Shown here: positions 40,545 through 47,778 of the stretch, in pieces
Position numbering within the stretch: the first letter of the stretch is position 1
How the letters are laid out: each line of letters starts with the position of its first letter
Assembly (NCBI RefSeq): GCF_029894335.1
Contig: NZ_JARXZC010000013.1
Span: 62,001-126,000 of the forward strand
Reading direction: 5' to 3'
DNA from: Kitasatospora sp. MAP5-34
GTDB lineage: Bacteria; Actinomycetota; Actinomycetes; Streptomycetales; Streptomycetaceae
DNA length: 64,000 nt
Made by a program: the position numbers and the translations under genes
Notes under the pieces: model-generated
Databases searched by the model: none
Told to the model about the DNA's origin: nothing
Seen by the model: only the letters and a program-made list of their open reading frames with translations

Positions 40545-42149
40545 CTAAACGCCCGGAACCGGCCCGTCGGACGGGCAGCCGGCCACACCGGGGCGGCGCT
40601 GCCAGGGGTACGGGCCGCCGGGGGGACGGTATTCGACGCCGAGTGCGTCCAAGCGGGCGTAGTGGACGGCCATCCGGCGCTCGAAACCCTCGAAGTCCCG
40701 GGCCTCGGACGCGGGCAGCTCGGACCAGGCGACCTCGGCGAAGGCGGCCAGGCGCGGGAAGGCCCGGTAGTCGACGTCCCGGGCGTCGTTCATGAACTCG
40801 GTCCACAGGTTGGCCTGAGTACCGATCACGTGCCGGGCGGCCTCGGCGTCCAGCTCCGGCGGCAGCGGCTCGAAGCGGAAGACGTCCTCCAGCGTGCGGA
40901 CATAGCCGACCGGGATCGGCTCGTACTCCCCGGCGGCCTGCCGGTGGTCCAGGTACACGTGCTGCTCGGGGCACATCACCACGTCGTGCCCGGCCCGCGC
41001 GGCGGCCACCCCGCCCGCGTAACCCCGCCAGGACGAGACTGCGGCGCCCGGCGCGAGGCCGCCCTCCAGGATCTCGTCCCAGCCGATCAGGCGGCGGCCA
41101 CGCGCCGTCAGCCAGCTGTCGAAGTGCCGGATGAACCAGCTCTGCAGCTCGTCCTCGCCGGCCAGGTCCAACTCCCTGATCCGGGCCTGGGCCGCCGGGC
41201 TGGCCCGCCACTGGTCCTTGGGGCACTCGTCGCCGCCCAGGTGGACGAACTCGGCGGGGAAGATCTCCAACAGCTCCTCCAGCACCCCTTCGAAGAAGCG
41301 CAGGGTGGCGTCGGAGACGTTCAGCACGTTGGGGTTGATCCCCCAGTCCGTCCAGACGCCCAGCGTGGCGGTGTCCACCACGTCGGTGTTGCCGAGCTCC
41401 GGGTAGGCGCAGATCGCGGCCTGGGCGTGGCCCGGCAGGTCGATCTCGGGGACGACGGTGATCTGCCGGTCCGCCGCGTAGGCGACGATCTCGCGCAGGT
41501 CGTCCTGGGTGTAGTAGCCGCCGTGCGGCTGGTCGTCACGCCGCTCACCCGAGCGGTACCCGACCATCGAGCGCTCCCGCCAGCCGCCGGCCGAGGTGAG
41601 CCGGGGGTAGCGCTTGATCTCGACCCGCCAGCCCTGGTCGTCCGTCAGGTGCAGGTGCAGGACGTTGAGCTTGTGCGCGGCCATCAGGTCGAGGAAGCGC
41701 AGCACGTCCGCCTTGGGCAGGAAGTGCCGGGAGACGTCCAGCAGGACCCCGCGCCAGCCGAACCGGGGCGCGTCCTCGATCTCGCAGCCGGGCAGCGCCC
41801 AGCCGGTGCGGCGCAGCGGTGCGCGGCGGAAGGCGTCGGGCCCGAGCAGCTGGCGCAGGGTCTGAGCACCCCAGAACACCCCGGCCGGGTCGCCGCCACG
41901 CAGCACGGCCCGGCCGTCGCGCACGCTGATCCGGTACGACTCCGGCGCGAGCGCGCCGTCCAGCGTCAGTTCGAGGCCGCCCCCGGCGCCCGGCAGCAGC
42001 GGGAGCCCGGTCGCGGCGCCGAGGACGGACCGCAGCCAGGCGCCCACGGCCTCCGTACCGGGCCCGGCCGTCAGCGGCGTGTCCCCGTCGAGCGGGAGGG
42101 CCCACTCCTCGACGTACCGGGCGGTCAGCGGAGCAGGGATGAGATCCAT
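40545..42149 (-). CDS. beta-N-acetylhexosaminidase (GH20)
   Basis: A 534-aa GH20 enzyme. It removes terminal N-acetylglucosamine or -galactosamine from chitin oligomers or glycans. The N-terminal domain (residues 1-110) precedes a TIM barrel: LDVSRHFLPKADVLRFLDLMA, LHLHLTDDQGWRVEIKRYP, EIDLPGHAQAAICAYPEL and the catalytic Asp-Glu pair in HLGGDECPKDQW (about residue 305), then WDEILEGGLAPG. No signal peptide is visible, so it is probably cytoplasmic and acts on imported sugars. The ATG at 42149 is chosen; an ATG three codons earlier also fits. The last ten codons overlap a duplicated sequence. Confidence 0.92.
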   Translation of the reverse strand: MDLIPAPLTARYVEEWALPLDGDTPLTAGPGTEAVGAWLRSVLGAATGLPLLPGAGGGLELTLDGALAPESYRISVRDGRAVLRGGDPAGVFWGAQTLRQLLGPDAFRRAPLRRTGWALPGCEIEDAPRFGWRGVLLDVSRHFLPKADVLRFLDLMAAHKLNVLHLHLTDDQGWRVEIKRYPRLTSAGGWRERSMVGYRSGERRDDQPHGGYYTQDDLREIVAYAADRQITVVPEIDLPGHAQAAICAYPELGNTDVVDTATLGVWTDWGINPNVLNVSDATLRFFEGVLEELLEIFPAEFVHLGGDECPKDQWRASPAAQARIRELDLAGEDELQSWFIRHFDSWLTARGRRLIGWDEILEGGLAPGAAVSSWRGYAGGVAAARAGHDVVMCPEQHVYLDHRQAAGEYEPIPVGYVRTLEDVFRFEPLPPELDAEAARHVIGTQANLWTEFMNDARDVDYRAFPRLAAFAEVAWSELPASEARDFEGFERRMAVHYARLDALGVEYRPPGGPYPWQRRPGVAGCPSDGPVPGV

Positions 42150-42251
42150 GCGGCCCATCCTGCCCCGGCAGCCTGAATTGGCATAGACCACTGGCCGCCT
42201 CCGCGACGCCGGCCCCCTAACGGCGGACGCTCTGGAACGACGCAGTGGGGA

Positions 42252-42527
42252 CTACTTGTCCTTGTCGCCGTCCTTGGGCTGCTCGATCCCGTCGAAGATC
42301 TCCTTGCACATCGGACAGACCGGGTACTTCTTCGGGTCGCGCCCGGGCACCCAGACCTTGCCGCAGAGCGCGACCACCGGGGTACCGGAGAGCGCGCTCT
42401 CCATGATCTTGTCCTTCTGGACGTAGTGCGCGTAGCGCTCGTGGTCGCCGTCCCCGTGGGACACCTGGGGGACTGGCTCGACCAGGGTGCCGGTGCCGAG
42501 GCCGCGCTCGGGCTCAAGAGTGCTCAT
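42252..42527 (-). CDS. DUF3039 protein (putative zinc-ribbon)
   Basis: A 91-aa protein from the ATG at 42527. The DUF3039 core is HYVQKDKIMESALSGTPVVALCGKVWVP and KKYPVCPMCKEIFDGI. Three cysteines (ALCGK and CPMC), with His nearby, could bind zinc. Function unknown; found across actinobacteria near repair or housekeeping genes. Confidence 0.9.
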   Translation of the reverse strand: MSTLEPERGLGTGTLVEPVPQVSHGDGDHERYAHYVQKDKIMESALSGTPVVALCGKVWVPGRDPKKYPVCPMCKEIFDGIEQPKDGDKDK

Positions 42528-42618
42528 GGGTGCCAAGTCTATGGGGGCCGCTCCGGAGCGGGCCAGCACCGGCGGACGAGAGTCCCGACACGGCAGAGCA
42601 GCGAGCCTACGGAATCGC

Positions 42619-43188
42619 TCAGTTCAGGGTCGGGTCGTCCGGGTAGGTGGCGAGCATGGCCAGCGGTCCGCGCTGGCGGCGCAGTACGGAGCGCCAGAGC
42701 CGCTCCGGGTCCGGGCAGGAGATGTCGCCCGGCTCACAGTCGACCAGGTACCAGGCCCCCTCGGCGACCTCGGTCTCCAGCTGGCCCGGCGACCAGCCCG
42801 AGTAGCCCGCGAACACCCGCAGGCCGCCCAGCTCCCCGGCCAGTACCTGCGGCGGCGCCTCCAGGTCGACCAGGCCGATCGCGCCGTGCACCCGGCGCCA
42901 GCCGAGCGGCTCGGACTGCCCCGGCTCGCCGGGCACCACCGCGACGGCGAGCGCCGAGTCGAGCGCCACCGGGCCGCCCTGGAAGACCACCGAGGGCCGG
43001 CCCGCCAGCTCGGCCCAGCCGTTCAGCACCCGCTCCACCTCGATCGGGGTGGGGCGGTTGAGCACCACACCCAGTGCGCCCTGGAGGTCGTGGTCGAGGA
43101 GCAGCACCACCGCCCGGGCGAAGTTCGGGTCGGTCAGCATGGGCGTCGCGACCAGCAGTCGGCCGGTGTGCGAGAGGGCCGGGGTCAT
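42619..43188 (-). CDS. YqgE/AlgH family protein (DUF179)
   Basis: A 189-aa protein from an ATG at 43188. Signature: TGRLLVATPMLTDPNFARAVVLLLDHDLQGALGVVLNRP and VFQGGPVALD, ending RVFAGYSGWSPGQLETEVAEGAWY. The family is widespread with no settled biochemical role. It runs away from murA. Confidence 0.92.
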   Translation of the reverse strand: MTPALSHTGRLLVATPMLTDPNFARAVVLLLDHDLQGALGVVLNRPTPIEVERVLNGWAELAGRPSVVFQGGPVALDSALAVAVVPGEPGQSEPLGWRRVHGAIGLVDLEAPPQVLAGELGGLRVFAGYSGWSPGQLETEVAEGAWYLVDCEPGDISCPDPERLWRSVLRRQRGPLAMLATYPDDPTLN

Positions 43189-43526
43189 GACCACATGATC
43201 CCGCAGTCCGGCCCGGGACGGGCCCCCAACACGAAACCTGAACACCCGCACCGAACACCCGTACGGTCGAATCGGGCGGCCGGGCCCCCGGCGAAGAGAG
43301 CACCATCACCTAAAGGGGCGGAAAGGAACCAATCGACCGGCCATTACCATCTACAGGTGGTGGTGACCCGTTGATCCGGCCGAGACTCCCCCGAGGCTCT
43401 GCCGCGCCCGGTCGCCAGGCCCACGGCCCCACCCGCACAGTGACACCGCAGAAGCAGAAGCAGTAGCCACAGCGACACCGCTTGAAGTCCTGCTCTCACC
43501 CCTTGGCATCCCGGATTGCGAGAACG
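43189..43526. other. divergent upstream region of yqgE-like gene and murA
   Basis: 338 bp with no gene. It must contain promoters for both directions; I see no box I would defend. GCAGAAGCAGAAGCAG lies 70 bp before the murA start. Confidence 0.4.
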
Positions 43527-44867
43527 ATGACCGACGACGTCCTGCTGGTCCACGGCGGAAACCCGCTCGAAGGCGAGATCCGCGTCCGCGGTGCGAAGAA
43601 CCTGGTCCCCAAGGCCATGGTCGCCGCCCTGCTCGGCACGGGCCCCAGCAGACTGCGCAACGTCCCGGACATCCGTGACGTCAAGGTCGTCCGCGGCCTG
43701 CTGCAGCTGCACGGTGTGACCGTGCGCACCGGCGACGAGGAGGGCGAGCTGATCCTCGACCCCTCGCACGTGGAGAGCGCGAACGTCGCCGACATCGACG
43801 CGCACGCCGGCTCCTCCCGGATCCCGATCCTGTTCTGCGGCCCGCTGCTGCACCGCCTCGGCCACGCCTTCATCCCGGGCCTGGGCGGCTGCGACATCGG
43901 CGGCCGGCCGGTCGACTTCCACTTCGAGGTGCTGCGCCAGTTCGGCGCGACCATCGAGAAGCACCCGCAGGGCACCTACCTGGTGGCGGCGCAGCGCCTG
44001 CGCGGCACCAAGATCGAGCTGCCGTTCCCGTCGGTCGGCGCGACCGAGCAGGTGCTGCTGACGGCCGTCCTGGCCGAGGGCGTCACCGAGCTGCGCAACG
44101 CCGCCATCGAGCCGGAGATCGTCGACCTGATCTGCGTGCTGCAGAAGATGGGCGCGATCATCTCGATGGGCACCGACCGCACCATCCTGATCACCGGTGT
44201 GGACGAGCTCAGCGGCTACACCCACCGCGCGCTGCCGGACCGCCTGGAGGCGGCCTCCTGGGCGTGCGCGGCGCTGGCGACCAAGGGCGACATCTACGTC
44301 CGTGGCGCCCGCCAGATCGAGATGATGACCTTCCTGAACACCTTCCGGAAGGTCGGCGGCGCCTTCGAGGTGGACGACGAGGGCATCCGATTCTGGCACC
44401 CGGGCGGCGAGCTCAAGGCGATCGCCCTGGAGACCGACGTGCACCCCGGCTTCCAGACCGACTGGCAGCAGCCGCTGGTGGTCGCGCTGACCCAGGCGAG
44501 CGGGCTCTCCATCGTGCACGAGACGGTGTACGAGTCGCGGCTCGGCTTCACCTCGGCGCTGAACCAGATGGGCGCGCACATCCAGCTGTACCGCGAGTGC
44601 CTGGGCGGCACCCCGTGCCGGTTCGGCCAGCGCAACTTCCTGCACTCCGCAGTGGTCAGCGGCCCGTCCAAGCTGATGGGCGGCGAGCTGGTCATCCCCG
44701 ACCTGCGCGGCGGCTTCTCGTACCTGATCGCGGCCCTGGCCGCCGAGGGCACCTCGACCGTGCACGGCATCGACCTGATCAACCGCGGCTACGAGAACTT
44801 CATGGACAAGCTCCGTGACCTCGGCGCCCACGTCGAGCTGCCCAGCGAGGAGCTCGTCACCGTCTGA
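43527..44867 (+). CDS. murA: UDP-N-acetylglucosamine 1-carboxyvinyltransferase
   Basis: A 446-aa MurA, which adds enolpyruvate to UDP-GlcNAc in the first committed step of peptidoglycan synthesis. Substrate-binding Lys-Asn is at 24-25 (RGAKNLVPKA). The active-site loop has Cys122 (GGCDIGGRPVDFH), the residue fosfomycin alkylates in E. coli, so this enzyme should be sensitive. Other parts: VGATEQVLLTAVLAEGVTELRNAAIEPEI and DLRGGFSYLIAALAAEG. Start at the ATG at 43527. A strong terminator follows. Confidence 0.95.
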   Translation: MTDDVLLVHGGNPLEGEIRVRGAKNLVPKAMVAALLGTGPSRLRNVPDIRDVKVVRGLLQLHGVTVRTGDEEGELILDPSHVESANVADIDAHAGSSRIPILFCGPLLHRLGHAFIPGLGGCDIGGRPVDFHFEVLRQFGATIEKHPQGTYLVAAQRLRGTKIELPFPSVGATEQVLLTAVLAEGVTELRNAAIEPEIVDLICVLQKMGAIISMGTDRTILITGVDELSGYTHRALPDRLEAASWACAALATKGDIYVRGARQIEMMTFLNTFRKVGGAFEVDDEGIRFWHPGGELKAIALETDVHPGFQTDWQQPLVVALTQASGLSIVHETVYESRLGFTSALNQMGAHIQLYRECLGGTPCRFGQRNFLHSAVVSGPSKLMGGELVIPDLRGGFSYLIAALAAEGTSTVHGIDLINRGYENFMDKLRDLGAHVELPSEELVTV

Positions 44868-44879
44868 TCCGGCGGACAG

Positions 44880-44927
44880 AACGACTGTGGCCGGTCTCCC
44901 CGCGAGGGGGGACCGGCCACAGTCGTT
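44880..44927. terminator. hairpin between murA and HU
   Basis: A 17-bp stem (ACGACTGTGGCCGGTC core) with an extended C/G-rich loop lies between the convergent murA and HU genes. Confidence 0.8.
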
Positions 44928-44982
44928 GTCACTTCACTACGTCACGCTCAATACGTCACGCGGGGCTCCGGGGAGCCTTGCG

Positions 44983-45264
44983 TCACTTGCCCTTGGCGGC
45001 TTCCTTGAGCTTCGAACCGGCGCTCACCTTGGCGCTGAAGCCGGCCGGGATCTGGATCGGGTCACCGGTCTGCGGGTTACGCGCGGTGCGGGCGGCGCGG
45101 TGGGTGCGCTCGAAGGTGAGGAACCCGGGAATGGTGACCTTCTCGTCGCCCTTGGCGACGACCTCGCCGACGACCTCGGCGAAGGCGGCCAGAACAGCGT
45201 CGGCGTCCTTGCGGGTCACCTCGGCGCGCTCGGACAGAGCGGCCACCAGCTCACTGCGGTTCAT
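44983..45264 (-). CDS. hup: HU-family nucleoid protein
   Basis: A 93-aa HU, with AGGAG before the ATG. N-terminal helices MNRSELVAALSERAEVTRKDADAVL, then GDEKVTIPGFLTFERTHRAARTARNPQTGDPIQIP, which carries the DNA-bending arm. It has no Lys/Ala-rich C-terminal extension, so it is the plain type (HupA-like) rather than the spore-specific long HupS. Dimeric DNA-bending chromosome protein. Confidence 0.95.
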   Translation of the reverse strand: MNRSELVAALSERAEVTRKDADAVLAAFAEVVGEVVAKGDEKVTIPGFLTFERTHRAARTARNPQTGDPIQIPAGFSAKVSAGSKLKEAAKGK

Positions 45265-45654
45265 GTGTACTCCTGTGGTCTGTTCGCGTTGCGGCGTGCG
45301 GGGGCCCCATCGGTCGTCCCTCCGGGGGTATCCGGCTGGGCCGCTGGTCCGCACACACTGTGCTCATTCAGGCGAGGGTTGGTCAGGGGTCGGGCTTGCA
45401 CCCCGAAGCGCCTCAAACCGCACTGCCTGGGTACGAATCCTGCCCCGACCGGCACTGAGAAAGCCAATCGGGCCTTGGCGGACTGACCCGAACAGCGCCC
45501 TCCGGGCGGAGTTGTGACACTCCGTCGGCTCCGGCGGACCGGCGCGGGCGGCGGTCGGGACGACACGCCGATAGGCCGAGGGGGACGTTCCGTACTTGTC
45601 GGACACGCCCACCCCGTTCAGGGCTACCGTACGCCCTGTCACCGACAAGCCCAA

Positions 45655-45695
45655 ACACGCCCCTTCCCCTTGTGTCGCAAGGGGAAGGGGCGTGT
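45655..45695. terminator. 18-bp perfect hairpin
   Basis: An inverted repeat with ACACGCCCCTTCCCCTTG as one arm and a 5-nt loop. No gene ends beside it; it may close an unannotated transcript or read-through from malic enzyme (236 bp downstream of that stop on the minus strand). Confidence 0.6.
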
Positions 45696-45810
45696 CTCAC
45701 CAGGTGGGGCCGCCAATCGGTCAGGTGACCGAGCCGACGACACGCCAGGAGTGACCCTTCGAGCGGCTCCTGACACTCCCGATACCGGACCGATCAGGGA
45801 GAAACCGGTA

Positions 45811-45875
45811 CGGATCCGGCGCGGATCCGGCGCGGCTCCCGTGCAGATCCGGTGCAGATCCGAGGTAGATCCGGG
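45811..45875 (+). repeat. degenerate GATCCG repeat array
   Basis: Six spaced copies of GGATCCGG/AGATCCGG type, mostly every 10-12 bp, downstream of the malic enzyme gene. Confidence 0.7.
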
Positions 45876-45931
45876 TCGGCGGGCCCGGGTCGGCTGGCCC
45901 GGCAGAGCAGCTCCGGCTCAGCGGGTCCGAC

Positions 45932-47407
45932 TCAGAGCCGGACCTGCGGGAAGGAGGTGGTGTCCAGGGTGCCGACGATGCCGTGGGTGGGCCGCGAGGG
46001 GGCCTGCTCGGCGTCACCGCGCGCCGCCACGGCGGCGTCGCGGACGGCCGAGGCGACGGTCTTGGCGACGTCCGGGTGGAAGACGCTGGGGATGATGTAG
46101 TTGGCGTTGAGCTGGTCGTCCGCGACGGTGGTGGCCAGCGCGCGGGCGGCGGCGATCATCATCTCGGTGTTGACGGTCTTGCTCTGGGCGTCCAGCAGGC
46201 CGCGGAAGACACCCGGGAAGACCAGCACGTTGTTGATCTGGTTCGGGAAGTCGCTGCGGCCGGTGGCGACCACGGCGGCGGTCTGCCGGGCGACGGCCGG
46301 GTCGACCTCCGGGTCCGGGTTGGCCAGCGCGAAGACGATCGCGCCGTCGGCCATGGTGGCGATGTCGTCACCGTCCAGCACGTTCGGGGCCGAGACGCCG
46401 ATGAAGACGTCGGCGTCCGCCACGGCCTCCTTGAGCGAGCCCGTACGGCCCGAGCGGTTGGTGTGCTCGGCGATCCAGCGGAGGCTGTCGTTGAGGTCGT
46501 CACGGCCCAGGTGGACCACACCGCGCACGTCGGCGACGGTGGCGTGCTCGACGCCGGCGGCCAGCAGCAGCTTGAGGATGGCGGTACCGGCGGCGCCGGC
46601 GCCCGACATCACCACCCGGATCTCGGAGATCTCCTTGCCGACCACCCGCAGCGCGTTGGTGAGCGCGGCCAGCACGACGATCGCGGTGCCGTGCTGGTCG
46701 TCGTGGAAGACCGGGATGTCCAGGGCCTCGCGCAGCCGGGCCTCGATCTCGAAGCAGCGCGGCGCGGAGATGTCCTCCAGGTTGATCCCCGCGAAGCCGG
46801 GGGCGATCGCCTTGACGATGGCGACGATCTCGTCGGTGTCCTGGGTGTCCAGGCAGATCGGCCAGGCGTCGATGTTGGCGAAGCGCTTGAACAGGGCCGC
46901 CTTGCCCTCCATCACGGGCAGCGCCGCCATCGGGCCGATGTTGCCGAGGCCCAGTACGGCGGAGCCGTCGGTGACCACGGCGACGCTGTTGCGCTTGATG
47001 GTGAGGCGGCGGGCGTCCTCGGGGTTCTCGGCGATCGCCATGCAGACCCGGGCCACGCCGGGGGTGTAGATCATGCTCAGGTCGTCACGGTTGCGGATTG
47101 GCAGCTTCGAGGACATCTCGATCTTGCCGCCGAGGTGCATCAGGAACGTACGGTCCGAGACCCGGCCGATCGTCACGCCCTCGATCGCCCGCAGCTTCTC
47201 GACGATCTCCTCGCCGTGCACGACCGAGGTCGCGGCGACGGTGACGTCGATCCGCAGCGCCTCCAGGCCGGACGCGGTCACGTCCAGACCGGTGACCGAG
47301 CCACCGGAGGACTCGACCGCCGTGGTGATCGAGCTCACTGCGTTGCCCGTGGCCGGAACCTCCAGCCGCACCGTGATCGAGTTCGAGACACTGGGCACCG
47401 TCGCCAT
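45932..47407 (-). CDS. NAD-dependent malic enzyme with N-terminal ACT domain
   Basis: A 491-aa malic enzyme, converting malate to pyruvate and CO2 with NAD(P)H. Residues 1-85 form an ACT-like regulatory domain (NSITVRLEVPATGNAVSSITTAVESSGG). The catalytic part has YTPGVARVCMAIAENP, a metal-binding Glu-Asp (INLEDISAPRCFEIEARL) and FHDDQHGTAIVVLAAL, then the NAD site VVMSGAGAAGTAILKLLL. Start at the ATG at 47407 behind AAGGA. A 17-bp palindrome 25-40 bp upstream could be its operator. Confidence 0.92.
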   Translation of the reverse strand: MATVPSVSNSITVRLEVPATGNAVSSITTAVESSGGSVTGLDVTASGLEALRIDVTVAATSVVHGEEIVEKLRAIEGVTIGRVSDRTFLMHLGGKIEMSSKLPIRNRDDLSMIYTPGVARVCMAIAENPEDARRLTIKRNSVAVVTDGSAVLGLGNIGPMAALPVMEGKAALFKRFANIDAWPICLDTQDTDEIVAIVKAIAPGFAGINLEDISAPRCFEIEARLREALDIPVFHDDQHGTAIVVLAALTNALRVVGKEISEIRVVMSGAGAAGTAILKLLLAAGVEHATVADVRGVVHLGRDDLNDSLRWIAEHTNRSGRTGSLKEAVADADVFIGVSAPNVLDGDDIATMADGAIVFALANPDPEVDPAVARQTAAVVATGRSDFPNQINNVLVFPGVFRGLLDAQSKTVNTEMMIAAARALATTVADDQLNANYIIPSVFHPDVAKTVASAVRDAAVAARGDAEQAPSRPTHGIVGTLDTTSFPQVRL

Positions 47408-47717
47408 CGACGTCCTTCTTCCGTCCACTAATTCAACAGATTGTTGAAGCGCTGCTGCAGCGCATGTTAGACCTCGATGGTCGCACCTACCAGTGGGTAG
47501 CCAGAAATAACGTTCATTGATTGCACGGACCCGACAACAGCCGCCCCGCCGCGCGGTCCGCATCGTGAAAATCTCTCGTCTCCGGGCTGCCTCACGGAGC
47601 TGATGGGTTACATTGGACGAGACACCGGCTCGATCCAAGCCCCCGGGCCCAACCTTAGTCGCTTCGAGCGACCACTTGCCGCGAGGCGAGCATGGCGGGT
47701 CGGTGTCACCAACGTGA
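47408..47717. other. gap between malic enzyme and helD with palindromes
   Basis: No gene. Contains TTCAACA-GAT-TGTTGAA (47432-47448) and an adjacent GCGCTGC-T-GCAGCGC palindrome (47449-47464), then plain sequence up to the helD terminator. Confidence 0.5.
47432..47448. promoter_or_regulatory. 17-bp palindrome upstream of malic enzyme
   Basis: TTCAACAGATTGTTGAA is a perfect dyad with a 3-bp spacer in a GC-rich region. Arms of this type suit a GntR-like or similar dimeric regulator. Confidence 0.4.
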
Positions 47718-47753
47718 GGCGAAGGCCCCCACCATCCGGTGGGGGCCTTCGCC
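47718..47753 (-). terminator. helD terminator
   Basis: A perfect 16-bp inverted repeat with a 4-nt loop 26 bp past the helD stop. Confidence 0.8.
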
Positions 47754-47778
47754 GTGAGTGACCGTCAGCCCGGCGGCG

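Larger units (their letters stand above)
45265..45931. other. 667-bp gap between HU and malic enzyme
   Basis: No convincing gene. It contains the HU upstream region, an 18-bp hairpin (45655-45695) and a degenerate 10-12-bp repeat array (45811-45875). Confidence 0.5.

Noticed and set aside
45380..45470. tRNA-like T-loop near 45,430
   Set aside because: GGGTACGAATCC has no matching acceptor or anticodon arms; not a tRNA.
45364..45654. AraC-like C-terminal tail (KYGTSPSAYRR)
   Set aside because: Only about 11 residues match and nothing upstream resembles the AraC helices; likely chance.
47560..47760. 6C-type small RNA before the helD terminator
   Set aside because: Only a run of five C in CAAGCCCCCGGGC was seen, not two hairpins with six or more C each.
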